A DNA stretch of 64,000 bases from an uncultured Bacilli bacterium (GTDB lineage: Bacteria > Bacillota_I > Bacilli_A > RF39 > UBA660), in the NCBI GenBank assembly GCA_934101575.1, contig CAKORJ010000002.1:124001-188000 (forward strand). Direction: 5' to 3'. The position numbers were made by a program, and so were the translations under genes. Shown piece by piece: positions 25,496 to 33,612 of this stretch. Numbering within the stretch: position 1 is the first letter of the stretch; each line of letters starts with the position of its first letter. The notes beneath the pieces are model-generated. The model was given only the letters and a program-made list of their open reading frames with translations, searched no databases and had not been told where the DNA came from.

Positions 25496-26113
25496 TTGGC
25501 AGTAAAAAGGAAATTAAAACGTAATGTTTTACCTAAGATGATATCTGGTTTGTTTTATGTAATGGGTATTGTGTTTATTTGTGCCGGGGTTGTAGGAATT
25601 ATTAGTTTGGATAATCAAACATTTAAGAGTAGTAAAGCTCTTAATAATAATCTTAATAAAACTGTTTCTACTAAGGAGCTTGTAAATTCTTTTCAAAAGT
25701 TAGATAAAAAGACTTTGTCTCCTGTTATGTATAGCAGTTTTGAAGATGCTGTTTCTAATTCTAAATATTATCCAACTAGTTTTATTGGTAAGCTTGTTCA
25801 TTATGGACCAGATTGTCCTGAATGTGGAGGGCATTTGGGTTGTAATGGTCAAGATGCTAGGAATGGTAATATTTATTATAATGATAAGGAGTATGGAAAA
25901 CTTAGAATTGTTGCTATGAGTTCTACTATTCCTTGTGGTAGTATTATAAGAATAAATGTTTCGGCATATGATCCTGATGGAATGTATGCTATTGTGCTTG
26001 ATAGAGGTGTTAGTGGTAACATGGTTGACCTTTTAAAAGTTAGTGGAAAGTCAAAATCTCCTGTGTCAAGTGTAAACAATGTTACATTTGATATTGTTAG
26101 ATATGGTTATTAA
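25496..26113 (+). CDS. membrane-anchored 3D-domain cell-wall protein (YabE-position)
   Basis: I start at TTG 25496 after a perfect GGAGGTGG, giving 205 residues. An N-terminal membrane segment lies near residues 17-40 (GLFYVMGIVFICAGVVGII), then a linker, then a C-terminal 3D domain. The Asp residues that name this domain are visible (AYDPDG, VLDRG and VDLL), with four Cys (CPECGGHLGC). Such domains resemble lytic transglycosylase barrels (YabE, YocH, YuiC). B. subtilis YabE also occupies this slot but has extra domains absent here. It would act on peptidoglycan outside the membrane. Confidence 0.75.
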   Translation: MAVKRKLKRNVLPKMISGLFYVMGIVFICAGVVGIISLDNQTFKSSKALNNNLNKTVSTKELVNSFQKLDKKTLSPVMYSSFEDAVSNSKYYPTSFIGKLVHYGPDCPECGGHLGCNGQDARNGNIYYNDKEYGKLRIVAMSSTIPCGSIIRINVSAYDPDGMYAIVLDRGVSGNMVDLLKVSGKSKSPVSSVNNVTFDIVRYGY

Positions 26114-26138
26114 AAACGCATAAAATTGCGTTTTTTTT
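26113..26138 (+). terminator. terminator after the 3D-domain gene
   Basis: AAAACGCA (26113-26120), loop TAAAAT, TGCGTTTT plus a T run. It isolates the fibre locus downstream. Confidence 0.8.
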
Positions 26139-26180
26139 GTTTTTTTGTGAAAATTTTATGAAGAAATTTGAAAAAGAATA

Positions 26181-26209
26181 TTGATTTTTGAAATTTTATA
26201 TTGTACTAT
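26181..26209 (+). promoter_or_regulatory. promoter of the fibre locus
   Basis: TTGATT (26181-26186) and TACTAT (26204-26209) with a 17-bp spacer, followed by an optimal AAAGGAGG site. It lies between a terminator and the first fibre gene. Confidence 0.5.
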
Positions 26210-26232
26210 TGTTATAGTAAAGGAGGAAAGTT

Positions 26233-26841
26233 ATGGAAATGAAAGAAAATAGTCAAAAGAAAGTACTATTATCAGTTCTAGGAGTTGCAATTTTAGTAGT
26301 TGCTGTAATCGGTATATCATTTGCTGCATATACTACTACATTTGATACTGGTGAAAATTCTATTTCTACTGGTACAATTATGGTTAGTTATACTGAATCT
26401 GATAATGCTATTAATATTACTAATGCATTACCAATTGATGATGCTACAGGTAAAGCTTTAACTGGTGAAGGTAATACTTTTGATTTTACAGTTTCAACAC
26501 AAGCTACTAATGCTTTAACTGTACCTTATACAATTACTTTAACACCTGTTACAGTTGCTTCTGATGCACTTGCTAATAATCAAGTTAAAGTATATTTAAC
26601 TAAAGATGGTACACAAGTATTAGCGCCTACACTTGTTAGTGGTCTTACTGCTGCAACTGGTACTCGTACTGGTTCATTTGTATTACACACTGATAAAGAT
26701 GTATATACTAAGACTGGGGAAGCTGCTAAATCTAGTAGTTATGTTCTTAGAATGTGGGTTGACAAAAACGTAACAGCTTCACAAGGTTTAACTTATAAAG
26801 CTAAAGTTAATGTTGATTCTTCTGTAACTCCAATTCAATAA
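26233..26841 (+). CDS. TasA-like secreted fibre subunit, SipW-type signal peptide (1)
   Basis: Probable biofilm-fibre subunit exported by Sec and cut by the SipW-like peptidase downstream. The 202 residues begin with a basic stretch, a membrane segment (LLSVLGVAILVVAVIGISFA) and AAYTTTFDTGEN, the late, Ala/Thr-rich cleavage region typical of SipW substrates. The mature part is beta-rich, Thr/Ala/Val rich and free of Cys. Motifs shared with its neighbours are an N-x-LPxxDxxGxxLxG segment near residue 70 and YVLRMW near 178. An AAAGGAGG site and many ACA/GTA/GCA codons, unlike nearby genes, suggest high expression. TasA itself is only distantly similar by eye. Confidence 0.7.
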   Translation: MEMKENSQKKVLLSVLGVAILVVAVIGISFAAYTTTFDTGENSISTGTIMVSYTESDNAINITNALPIDDATGKALTGEGNTFDFTVSTQATNALTVPYTITLTPVTVASDALANNQVKVYLTKDGTQVLAPTLVSGLTAATGTRTGSFVLHTDKDVYTKTGEAAKSSSYVLRMWVDKNVTASQGLTYKAKVNVDSSVTPIQ

Positions 26842-26886
26842 TTGGAAATAAATTTTTAATTTTAAAATCTATGAAAGGAGATATAT

Positions 26887-27573
26887 ATGGAAAATAATAA
26901 CAATAAGAAGACGCTAATTTTATCAATCGTTGGTATTTTAGTTTTAGTTATTGCTGTTGTTGGTGTTTCATTTGCGATGTATTCATTTACTGGTACTGGT
27001 ACTAAGGAAAATGTCATCACTACTGGATCTGTTTCAATAGCTTGGGATGAAGATTCATCTTTAGGTGCAAATAACTTTACTGTTAGCAATAAATATCCTA
27101 TGAGTGATGCTAAAGGAATTGCTCAAACTGATTCTAAAGCTACATTCGCTGTAAAAGGTGATTGGGGTAGTGCTACTGGTATTAGTATTAAATATGATTT
27201 AGGTGTAAAAGAAACTGCTAAAGGCGCTACTTTAACTGAAGATTATGTTAAAATTGCACTTTTAGGATCAGATGGAACTACAGTAGTTGTTGGTAATAAG
27301 AGTGATGCTGGTGCTTTAACTGGTGGAGTAACTATTGGTTCTCTTAAAGATAAAGCTGGTACTAATGGTTTAATTACTAAGTATGCTCTTACTAGTGGTA
27401 CTCTTACTACAAGTGGACAATCTGATAAATATACAGTTTTAGCTTATGTTTCTGAAGATTATGATTTACCTACTGATGATGCTAAAACAGTTGATACTGG
27501 TGTTAATCATAAGAAAACTACAGCTTCTGAAACTTATAAATTTAAACTTACAGTTAGTGCTGCACAAGCATAA
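26887..27573 (+). CDS. TasA-like secreted fibre subunit, SipW-type signal peptide (2)
   Basis: Second fibre-type subunit, 228 residues, 45 nt after the first with its own strong GAAAGGAG site. The signal region is LSIVGILVLVIAVVGVSFAM followed by YSFTGTGTKENV. The mature domain keeps the NKYPMSDAKG motif seen in subunits 1 and 3, but has a diverged C-terminus (YTVLAYVSEDY) and ends SAAQA. It is rich in Thr, Ala and Lys, with no Cys. A UUCG-loop terminator follows, so genes 1 and 2 can be transcribed apart from the downstream genes. Two differing subunits may be co-polymers or a major and a minor component. Confidence 0.68.
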   Translation: MENNNNKKTLILSIVGILVLVIAVVGVSFAMYSFTGTGTKENVITTGSVSIAWDEDSSLGANNFTVSNKYPMSDAKGIAQTDSKATFAVKGDWGSATGISIKYDLGVKETAKGATLTEDYVKIALLGSDGTTVVVGNKSDAGALTGGVTIGSLKDKAGTNGLITKYALTSGTLTTSGQSDKYTVLAYVSEDYDLPTDDAKTVDTGVNHKKTTASETYKFKLTVSAAQA

Positions 27574-27578
27574 TAAAG

Positions 27579-27604
27579 ATACTTCTTCGGAAGTTCTTTT
27601 TTTT
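27579..27604 (+). terminator. terminator after fibre subunit 2 (UUCG loop)
   Basis: ACTTC-TTCG-GAAGT (27581-27594) followed by a T-rich tail; a UUCG tetraloop gives a very stable hairpin. It may uncouple high expression of subunits 1-2 from the accessory genes. Confidence 0.8.
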
Positions 27605-27694
27605 GTAAATATATAATTTTCTTATTGATTTTTCTTTTAAATTTTATTGTTTTGTGGTAGTATATTAGTATAAGTATAATAGTAGGTGGATTGT

Positions 27695-28504
27695 ATGAAA
27701 GAAGATAAGGAAAAGTTTCCATTTGAGGAAAGGGTTATAGCAGATGAAGTTGCTGATGAAATATTAACTGTTGATGATGATAAGGATGAAAAAAGATACT
27801 TTTTTTTGATATTATTGTTTTTGATATGTTTAATTTTTCTTGTTTCATCAATATCTTTTGCTGTTTTTAATACTTATTCTAATGGTGGTAGTAAGAATTT
27901 AGTTGATGTCGGAGTAAATGTAACTGTTGATGAAAAGAAGCCTAATAATAAAGATAATGATAAGAATGATAATAGTGGGAAGGTCAATAAACCAAGTACT
28001 GGTGCTAAGGATAATAAACCTAGTAGTAAGCCTTCTATTAATCCTGCTATTTCTTCTGTTTTCTTCTCATTTAATGAAAAATCTAATTATATTAACATGT
28101 CAAATGTTTATCCTACTAAGGATAGTGTTGGTATGAGGCTAAGCGGGGACAAAGAATATTTTGATTTTAATGTGAATGCTGGTGTTAAAAATAAGAAGGG
28201 TGTTATTGTGTATGAAATATCTCTTGTGCCGGTGGGTAATAATACTATAAAGCCTTCGGATGTTAGAGTCTATTTGACTGAAAACGGTAAAGATGTTTCT
28301 ATACTTGATAAAAACGTTAACAATTTTAGTGATTTACCTAATAGTGATTATCGTAATGGAGCTAAGGTTATTTATAAAAAGAGGGTTTCTAGGAGTTTTA
28401 ATGGTAATTATGTGTTTAGAATGTGGCTTTCTTCTAATGCTGAGGTGTCTTCTAAGACTTTAAGGTTTGGTTGTAAGATCGTGGTAGATGCTCATTATGA
28501 ATAG
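27695..28504 (+). CDS. TasA-like protein with acidic N-tail and low-complexity linker (3)
   Basis: A 269-residue relative of subunits 1 and 2 with a different build. An acidic cytoplasmic tail (residues 1-33) precedes a membrane segment ending SISFAVFNTYSNGG, a SipW-like cleavage region. A low-complexity Asn/Lys/Asp/Ser/Pro linker spans about residues 75-115, and a TasA-like domain with NVYPTKDSVG and YVFRMW closes the protein. The linker could let it span the peptidoglycan, so an anchor or base protein comparable in role to TapA is plausible. That role is inference. It has its own AGGTGG site, and sipW follows after 21 nt. Confidence 0.65.
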   Translation: MKEDKEKFPFEERVIADEVADEILTVDDDKDEKRYFFLILLFLICLIFLVSSISFAVFNTYSNGGSKNLVDVGVNVTVDEKKPNNKDNDKNDNSGKVNKPSTGAKDNKPSSKPSINPAISSVFFSFNEKSNYINMSNVYPTKDSVGMRLSGDKEYFDFNVNAGVKNKKGVIVYEISLVPVGNNTIKPSDVRVYLTENGKDVSILDKNVNNFSDLPNSDYRNGAKVIYKKRVSRSFNGNYVFRMWLSSNAEVSSKTLRFGCKIVVDAHYE

Positions 28505-28525
28505 TTATAGAAAGGATTGGTTGGT

Positions 28526-29161
28526 GTGAAGGATATTATTAACAGAATTTTAAAGATTATATCTTCGGCTGTATTTGTTATTTTAGTAATGTTAATTATT
28601 CTGATTGTATTTTATGTAATTAGAGTTAATTTTCTAGCTAGTAATGATAAATTGGGTGATGTTAAGGTTAATTTTTATACTATTCTTACTCAAAGTATGT
28701 ATCCTACTATAAAGGCGGGGGACATAGTTATTACTTATAAAAATGATGATAATAAGTATAATACTGGTGATGTTATTACTTTTATTTCCGAGAAAAATGG
28801 GGGACTTACTGTGACCCATCGTGTTAAGGAAATTTATAGTGTAAATGGGGAATATTCTTATAGAACAAAGGGGGACAATAATAATACTGCAGACTCGGAA
28901 GCTATTCCTGGTAAAAATGTGTTAGGAAAGGTTTTAATTAAGATACCAAAAGCAGGTTATATTCAACAGTTTTTAGTTACTAAGACTGGTTGGATAGTAG
29001 CAGTTATTTTACCTTGTTTAGGGGTTGTTATTTATGATATTTTGAAGTTATTTAAGAATGCTACTAAAAGAGGTAGAAAGATGATAAAAGATGATGAGAG
29101 AACTAGTGAAGCTAGGAAGAAGTTAAAAGAGGTGGTGGATGATGAATCAAAGAAAGAATGA
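28526..29161 (+). CDS. sipW: SipW-type signal peptidase I
   Basis: ER/archaeal-type signal peptidase that processes TasA-like proteins in Bacillus. I start at GTG 28526 after AAAGGA, giving 211 residues. It has an N-terminal membrane segment, catalytic Ser in TQSMYPTIKAGD near residue 56, catalytic His in TVTHRV near residue 96 (His in place of the usual Lys of bacterial SipS types), TKGDNNNTAD, and a C-terminal membrane segment (GWIVAVILPCLGVVIYDIL). The family links this peptidase to the neighbouring signal-peptide class. Its end overlaps the next gene by 23 nt. Confidence 0.88.
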   Translation: MKDIINRILKIISSAVFVILVMLIILIVFYVIRVNFLASNDKLGDVKVNFYTILTQSMYPTIKAGDIVITYKNDDNKYNTGDVITFISEKNGGLTVTHRVKEIYSVNGEYSYRTKGDNNNTADSEAIPGKNVLGKVLIKIPKAGYIQQFLVTKTGWIVAVILPCLGVVIYDILKLFKNATKRGRKMIKDDERTSEARKKLKEVVDDESKKE

Positions 29162-29777
29162 TTTTAAAGTCAGTACTGATGATCTTGTTTTTCAAGAAGA
29201 AGTAAAGGATGATGAATTACATAGTAAGCTTGGAACTTCTGATATAATTTATGTTGATAATGGAAAGGTAAGACGAAGGACTAGATTTTTGATATTTCTT
29301 GCAATATTTTTGATTTTACTTTCTATTATTTCGGCTATTATGGGTTTTGTATATATGGATAAAGAACTTAAAGCTGAACAGAACAATACCAAAGTACAAA
29401 AATATGATTTGTTTGTAACTCATTCTAGCGGAAGTTATGGTGGAACGATAGATTCATTTTCTAAATATAGGAATGAAAAAACTGCTTTTTCTTATGAGTT
29501 TTCTGTTAGTAATAATAATCCTATTAGTTTGAAGTATTCTATAGCTCTTAATAATTCTACTTTTGGTAGTGATGATGTTGATATGTCTAAGATAAATTAT
29601 AAACTTTATAAGGATGAGCAAGTTATTAAGGAAGGAAATTTATTTAATTCTGAAAATAATAATTTATTTGCTATTGCTATACCAAGTGATAGTACTGATA
29701 AATATATTATTAAGCTTTGGAGTTTTGATCTTGATAAAAAGCTTGGCTTTAAATTTAAAATAAATGTTAATGTGTAG
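29139..29777 (+). CDS. membrane-anchored relative of the fibre subunits
   Basis: 212 residues, starting inside the end of sipW with AGAGGTGG. A ~48-residue charged cytoplasmic tail ending in VRRRTR leads to one membrane segment (FLIFLAIFLILLSIISAIMGF) and an outside domain. YIIKLW near residue 188 aligns with the Y-V-x-R-M-W motif of subunits 1 and 3, and the protein ends in the same FKxKINVNV-type strand. The membrane segment lacks the Ala-rich cut region, so I expect it to stay anchored. Possible assembly platform or terminal adaptor; function is unproven. Confidence 0.6.
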   Translation: MMNQRKNDFKVSTDDLVFQEEVKDDELHSKLGTSDIIYVDNGKVRRRTRFLIFLAIFLILLSIISAIMGFVYMDKELKAEQNNTKVQKYDLFVTHSSGSYGGTIDSFSKYRNEKTAFSYEFSVSNNNPISLKYSIALNNSTFGSDDVDMSKINYKLYKDEQVIKEGNLFNSENNNLFAIAIPSDSTDKYIIKLWSFDLDKKLGFKFKINVNV

Positions 29778-29786
29778 GAGGATAAT

Positions 29787-30473
29787 ATGAAAGAATTTTT
29801 TACTGAATTTATGTCATTGCTTGCTAATTGTGTGCTTGTGATATGTTTGGCTCTTGTGTCATTTTTGCTAATTTCTAATTTTTATCATTATAAGGAAGTA
29901 TCTTACTCTTATGATGCTGATTTAGGTAATAATGCTAATTACAATGAGTATAAAAAAATTATGAAAAGGGTAGATAAAAAGATGAAATCTGTTAATTATA
30001 AAGACCCTAAGTATGTTACTACTGCTAAACCTATATATGAATATTATAGTAGTTGTACTGAATCTCTTGCTAAGAGTACTTATCTTAAGTTAGAAGGAAA
30101 AAGAGGTGTTACTGCTGTAGATATTTATAATGCTAATAATGAAATTTTGAAGGAATATAATAATAAGTGTATATTTGGATTACCATATAATATTAGTACT
30201 ATTAATGGTGAAAAAAGTGTTAATAAATCATTTGTTAAAACTAAGAAACTTATTGATACTAAGTCTGATATAATTCTTGATGGAGCTAAAAATTTAACAG
30301 AAGCTGGACTTGGTAATAGTTCTTATGGATTTGTTACTGATGTTACTAGAGGTACTATTTACAATAAGGTTGAGAATGAGCTTAATCTTACTATTGATAA
30401 TTATAAGGTAATGGCTTTACTTCTTGAGGATGTGGCAAATTGGTATGTAGGAGAATATGGAGGTAATAGCTAA
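29787..30473 (+). CDS. unrecognised membrane-anchored protein of the fibre locus
   Basis: 228 residues with one N-terminal membrane segment (LANCVLVICLALVSFLLISNF) and a mostly helical, Lys/Asn/Tyr-rich outer domain containing two Cys (SSCTES, NNKCIF), which could form a disulfide. I recognise no family. It has an AGGAGG site, lies 9 nt after the previous gene, and overlaps the next by one base, so it belongs to this transcription unit. Confidence 0.6.
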   Translation: MKEFFTEFMSLLANCVLVICLALVSFLLISNFYHYKEVSYSYDADLGNNANYNEYKKIMKRVDKKMKSVNYKDPKYVTTAKPIYEYYSSCTESLAKSTYLKLEGKRGVTAVDIYNANNEILKEYNNKCIFGLPYNISTINGEKSVNKSFVKTKKLIDTKSDIILDGAKNLTEAGLGNSSYGFVTDVTRGTIYNKVENELNLTIDNYKVMALLLEDVANWYVGEYGGNS

Positions 30474-31042
30474 TGAAAGATATTTTATGTAAATTATTTG
30501 GATTTTTCAAATATATTTTATTTATAGTGGCATTTGGGTTAGTATTTTATGGAATTATGGTTACTTATGGTAGACTTGAAAAACCTTTAACAGATGCTGT
30601 TGATGTATTTATTCCATTTGGTGTTGTTTTAGTTCTTTTTATCATTACTCTTATTGTTAAAAGTAAATACGTAGGAAGTAATTTACTGTTTAATTTTGTT
30701 GCTGTTCTTGTGTTTATTTTAACTATAGTTGTATGTCTTAGATCTATGTATGATACTAATATGATTTTATATCATCGTTATGGTATTAAATTTAATCCTG
30801 CATATTTTTCAGATAATTTATCTGCTATACAATCTATGTTATATATGCTTGCAGGAGCTAATGCATTACTTATTATATGTGATTTTGTTAACAAAAAGAA
30901 AAAGAACAATTTAGTAAGTGAAGTTACTACTAAAAGTGTTAGGGTTGAAGAAGAGGATGTTTCTTTAGATAAAGATACTGAGGAAGAAAAAGAAAAATCT
31001 AATGAAAAGAAAGAAAATCTTAAAAAAACAGTCAAAAAGTAA
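30473..31042 (+). CDS. four-span membrane protein with charged tail, fibre locus
   Basis: 189 residues: four membrane segments within residues 1-140, then a cytoplasmic Lys/Glu-rich tail (EEEDVSLDKDTEEEKEKSNEKK). No family recognised. Its ATG shares one base with the stop of the upstream gene (TAATG). It closes the locus; its last codons form the 5' arm of a terminator. Confidence 0.6.
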   Translation: MKDILCKLFGFFKYILFIVAFGLVFYGIMVTYGRLEKPLTDAVDVFIPFGVVLVLFIITLIVKSKYVGSNLLFNFVAVLVFILTIVVCLRSMYDTNMILYHRYGIKFNPAYFSDNLSAIQSMLYMLAGANALLIICDFVNKKKKNNLVSEVTTKSVRVEEEDVSLDKDTEEEKEKSNEKKENLKKTVKK

Positions 31043-31057
31043 TTTTGATTGTTTTTT
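31024..31057 (+). terminator. terminator of the fibre locus
   Basis: AAAAACAGTCAAAA (31024-31037) pairs with TTTTGATTGTTTTT (31043-31056), with a T run. It falls at the stop codon of the last fibre-locus gene. Confidence 0.7.
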
Positions 31058-31130
31058 ATGTGGAATTAGGTTCTTTATTAATATGTTTGCTTTATTTCTT
31101 TTTTGTTGATAAAATATTGTTGGTGATTTT

Positions 31131-31922
31131 ATGTACGATTTTAAATTTAAAAAGAAATTTGGACAAAATTTTTTGGTTGATACAAATATTGTTAAAAAGA
31201 TTGTTTCAGATATCAATGTTAAACCTAATTCTTTAGTTATTGAGATAGGTTGTGGTGATGGAAAGCTTACTAAATTTTTATGTCAAAAGTTTGATAAAGT
31301 TTTAGGATATGAAATAGATTTAGATGTTAAAGATAGGCTTTTATCTAATCTTGAGTGTTATGATAATGTTGATATTATTTTTAAAGATTTTTTAGATTGT
31401 AATATTATAGATGATTTGAAAAAATATAGTTATGATAGTTTGTATGTTATAGCAAATTTGCCTTATTATATAACTACTCCTATTATTGAAAAACTTATTG
31501 AATTAGATTTTTCTTTTGAACTTGTTAGGATTATGGTTCAAAAGGAAGTTGGAGATAGATTTTGTGCCAAGATTGGATCTAAAGATTATGGCTCTTTTAC
31601 TGTTTTTTTGAACTATAATTTTGATGTTAAAAAGAATTTTATTGTTAGTAGGAATAGTTTTTATCCTAGACCAAATGTTGATAGTATGATAGTTTCTTTG
31701 ATGACTAAGGATAAGATTTTTGTAAAGGATAAGAAGTTTTTTTATAATTTGGTTTATGATAGTTTTAAATTTAAAAGAAAGACTATTAGAAATAATTTAA
31801 AGGGTTATGATTTGAACACTATTGCTAATGTCCTTTCAAGACATGGTTTTGATCTTACTGTTCGTGCTGAAAATCTTAGTGTCGATATTTTTTGTGAAAT
31901 TGCTAATGAACTTTGCATATAA
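31131..31922 (+). CDS. ksgA: 16S rRNA dimethyladenosine transferase KsgA (RsmA)
   Basis: Dimethylates A1518 and A1519 of 16S rRNA. The 263 residues contain the SAM-binding start (KKFGQNFLVD), motif I (VIEIGCGDGKLT), and the catalytic NLPYYITTPIIEKL. C-terminal helical domain present. In B. subtilis rnmV precedes it; here rnmV is absent and the fibre locus takes its place. yabG follows. Confidence 0.95.
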   Translation: MYDFKFKKKFGQNFLVDTNIVKKIVSDINVKPNSLVIEIGCGDGKLTKFLCQKFDKVLGYEIDLDVKDRLLSNLECYDNVDIIFKDFLDCNIIDDLKKYSYDSLYVIANLPYYITTPIIEKLIELDFSFELVRIMVQKEVGDRFCAKIGSKDYGSFTVFLNYNFDVKKNFIVSRNSFYPRPNVDSMIVSLMTKDKIFVKDKKFFYNLVYDSFKFKRKTIRNNLKGYDLNTIANVLSRHGFDLTVRAENLSVDIFCEIANELCI

Positions 31923-31941
31923 TTAGTTGGAGGCTGATTAT

Positions 31942-32736
31942 ATGCTTTTTAATATTGGAGACTATGTTACTAGAAAATCTTATAATAATGACATGGTTTT
32001 TAAAATCAAAGATTTTGTTAATGATGTTGTTATATTAGAAGGACTTAATATTAGACTTATTGCTGATGCTAATGTTGATGATTTGGTGTTATGTGAGGAG
32101 TGTAAAGATGAACTTTTTAAAGATGATAGGGCTTTGTTTAAAAATATGGATGATCTTTTAAATCTTGATAGGGATCATTATTTTTATCTTCCTGGAAAAG
32201 TACTTCATATTGATGCGGATAAAGATTATCTTGATAGATGTATTAAGTTTTATAAAGATATGAATGTTGTTTGTTATGGTGTTGTTTGTTCTGAAGACAA
32301 GGTTTATTTAAAACTTAAGGATTATTTAGAGGAAATACGTCCGGATGTTTTAGTGATTACTGGACATGATGCTTATTATGAGAGTAGTTCTTCTGATTAT
32401 AAAGAGGTTTCGAATTATAAGAATAGTAAAAATTTTATAAAAGCTGTTAATGTTGCTAGGAAGTATGAGAAGGATCATGAGAAGTTGATTATTATTGCTG
32501 GGGCTTGTCAGTCTGATTATGAGGAACTAATAAAGGCTGGGGCTAATTTTGCTTCTAGTCCTAGAAGGATTAATATTCATGCTCTGGATCCTGCTATTGT
32601 GGCTTCTTCTGTTTGTCTTTCTAATAAAAATGAGACTATTGATTTGATTAATATTCTTAGTAGAACTAAGTATGGTAAGGATGGTATTGGGGGAATTATT
32701 ACAAATGGAGCAATGTATGTGGGGTATCCTAGATGA
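31942..32736 (+). CDS. yabG: sporulation-specific protease YabG
   Basis: YabG processes spore coat proteins such as SafA and SpoIVA in B. subtilis. I start at ATG 31942 (MLFNIGDYVTRKSYNNDMVFKI) after TTGGAGG; 264 residues, a little short of the family's ~290. Family features visible: the GDYVTRKSYN start, LPGKVLHIDAD, DVLVITGHDAYY, and ACQSDYEELIKAGANFASSPRRINIHALDP. The order ksgA-yabG-veg matches B. subtilis. It overlaps the next gene by 4 nt. Confidence 0.92.
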   Translation: MLFNIGDYVTRKSYNNDMVFKIKDFVNDVVILEGLNIRLIADANVDDLVLCEECKDELFKDDRALFKNMDDLLNLDRDHYFYLPGKVLHIDADKDYLDRCIKFYKDMNVVCYGVVCSEDKVYLKLKDYLEEIRPDVLVITGHDAYYESSSSDYKEVSNYKNSKNFIKAVNVARKYEKDHEKLIIIAGACQSDYEELIKAGANFASSPRRINIHALDPAIVASSVCLSNKNETIDLINILSRTKYGKDGIGGIITNGAMYVGYPR

Positions 32737-32939
32737 TTGAAATTGTTAGAAAAAGAGTTAGTGCTTATTTAAATAAGGAAATAATGTTTCGTTATAATGG
32801 AAGCAGAAATCAAATAGAAGAGTTTTCTGGAAAAATTACTGCTTGTTATAAGTTTGTGTTTATTATCGATACTGGTGATATAGTTAAATCATTTTCTTAT
32901 TCTGATGTTCTTATTGGAGTTTTGGATATTGATATTTGA
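32733..32939 (+). CDS. veg: Veg family protein
   Basis: Small protein linked to biofilm regulation and spore outgrowth in B. subtilis. The 68 residues match Veg in layout: V..YLNKEIMFRYNGSRNQIEEFSG, CYKFVFII, and KSFSYSDVLIGVLDIDI (Veg: [38 protein letters not shown]). The ATG overlaps the yabG stop. Known Veg promotes biofilm formation by acting on SinR, of interest given the fibre locus nearby; no sinR is in the window. Confidence 0.8.
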   Translation: MIEIVRKRVSAYLNKEIMFRYNGSRNQIEEFSGKITACYKFVFIIDTGDIVKSFSYSDVLIGVLDIDI

Positions 32940-32989
32940 TTATTTTGTTTATATTTGCGTAACTTTCAGTGTAAATATTGATAAATCTA

Positions 32990-33017
32990 TTGACTTTTAG
33001 CTTTTCAATAATATAAA
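32990..33017 (+). promoter_or_regulatory. promoter of spoVG
   Basis: TTGACT (32990-32995) and TATAAA (33012-33017) with a 16-bp spacer, about 43 nt before the spoVG start. Confidence 0.6.
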
Positions 33018-33059
33018 ATTGTAGTAGAAGCAGTTTGCTTTTAAAAAGGAGGATTGTAG

Positions 33060-33320
33060 ATGAAGATTACATCAGTAAACGTACGTAAGATTGAAAAGGA
33101 AGGATCACGTATGAAAGGAATTGCATCAGTTTTAATTGATGATTGTTTTGCAGTTCATGATATTCGTATTATTGAAGGTGAAAATGGGTTATTTATCGCT
33201 ATGCCTAGTAGAAAAACAGCTACTGGAAGTTATCGTGATATAGCACATCCAATCAATCCTGAAACACGTACATTATTTGAAGAAGCTATTTTAGAAGCAT
33301 ATAAAACTGCGGAAGAATAG
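33060..33320 (+). CDS. spoVG: SpoVG family regulator
   Basis: SpoVG is a small nucleic-acid-binding regulator of septation, capsule and other traits. The 86 residues match along the length (MKITSVNVRKI, LDD-like VLIDDCFAVHDIRIIEG, GLFIAMPSRK, RDIAHPINPETR). AAAAGGAGG precedes the ATG. It has its own promoter and terminator. Order veg-spoVG is near that of B. subtilis. Confidence 0.95.
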   Translation: MKITSVNVRKIEKEGSRMKGIASVLIDDCFAVHDIRIIEGENGLFIAMPSRKTATGSYRDIAHPINPETRTLFEEAILEAYKTAEE

Positions 33321-33323
33321 GAA

Positions 33324-33346
33324 TTAACACCTTAGGGTGTTTTTTT
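33324..33346 (+). terminator. spoVG terminator
   Basis: AACACC-TTA-GGGTGTT followed by seven T, just after the spoVG stop. Confidence 0.8.
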
Positions 33347-33414
33347 ATGCTTATCTTGAAAAAGTAGTTTTTTAATGTATTATTAATTATATAAAATACT
33401 AAGGAGTGATTCTG

Positions 33415-33539
33415 ATGAAAAGAACAAATGTTTTATCTGGGGGTCAATTTATAATAAAAAATATATAATAAGGCTTTAACACAAGAAGAGGTAAAACGTA
33501 ATTATTTGTATGATAAACAAAGATTTAATTTGAATTAAT
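33415..33539 (+). pseudogene. short ORF split by an apparent +1 frameshift
   Basis: A clear AAGGAGTGAT site precedes ATG 33415, and a GCTGTAAT/ATTACAGC hairpin follows at 33541-33560, so the unit looks like a complete small gene. The frame from the ATG gives MKRTNVLSGGQFIIKNI and stops after 17 codons. The next frame continues as NKALTQEEVKRNYLYDKQRF to a stop at about 33539. Loss of one A from the run near 33455-33460 would join them into one ~40-residue peptide. It may be a sequencing error, a real inactivation, or programmed slippage. I do not recognise the peptide. Confidence 0.4.
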
Positions 33540-33540
33540 T

Positions 33541-33563
33541 AAGCTGTAATAATTACAGCTTTT
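33541..33563 (+). terminator. terminator after the short split ORF
   Basis: AAGCTGTAAT and ATTACAGCTT form a near-perfect stem followed by TT and a C-rich tail. The weak T run lowers confidence. Confidence 0.5.
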
Positions 33564-33612
33564 CCCTTCATAAAAACTATTTTTCAACATATAGTTTATT
33601 AGGAGGAAGATT

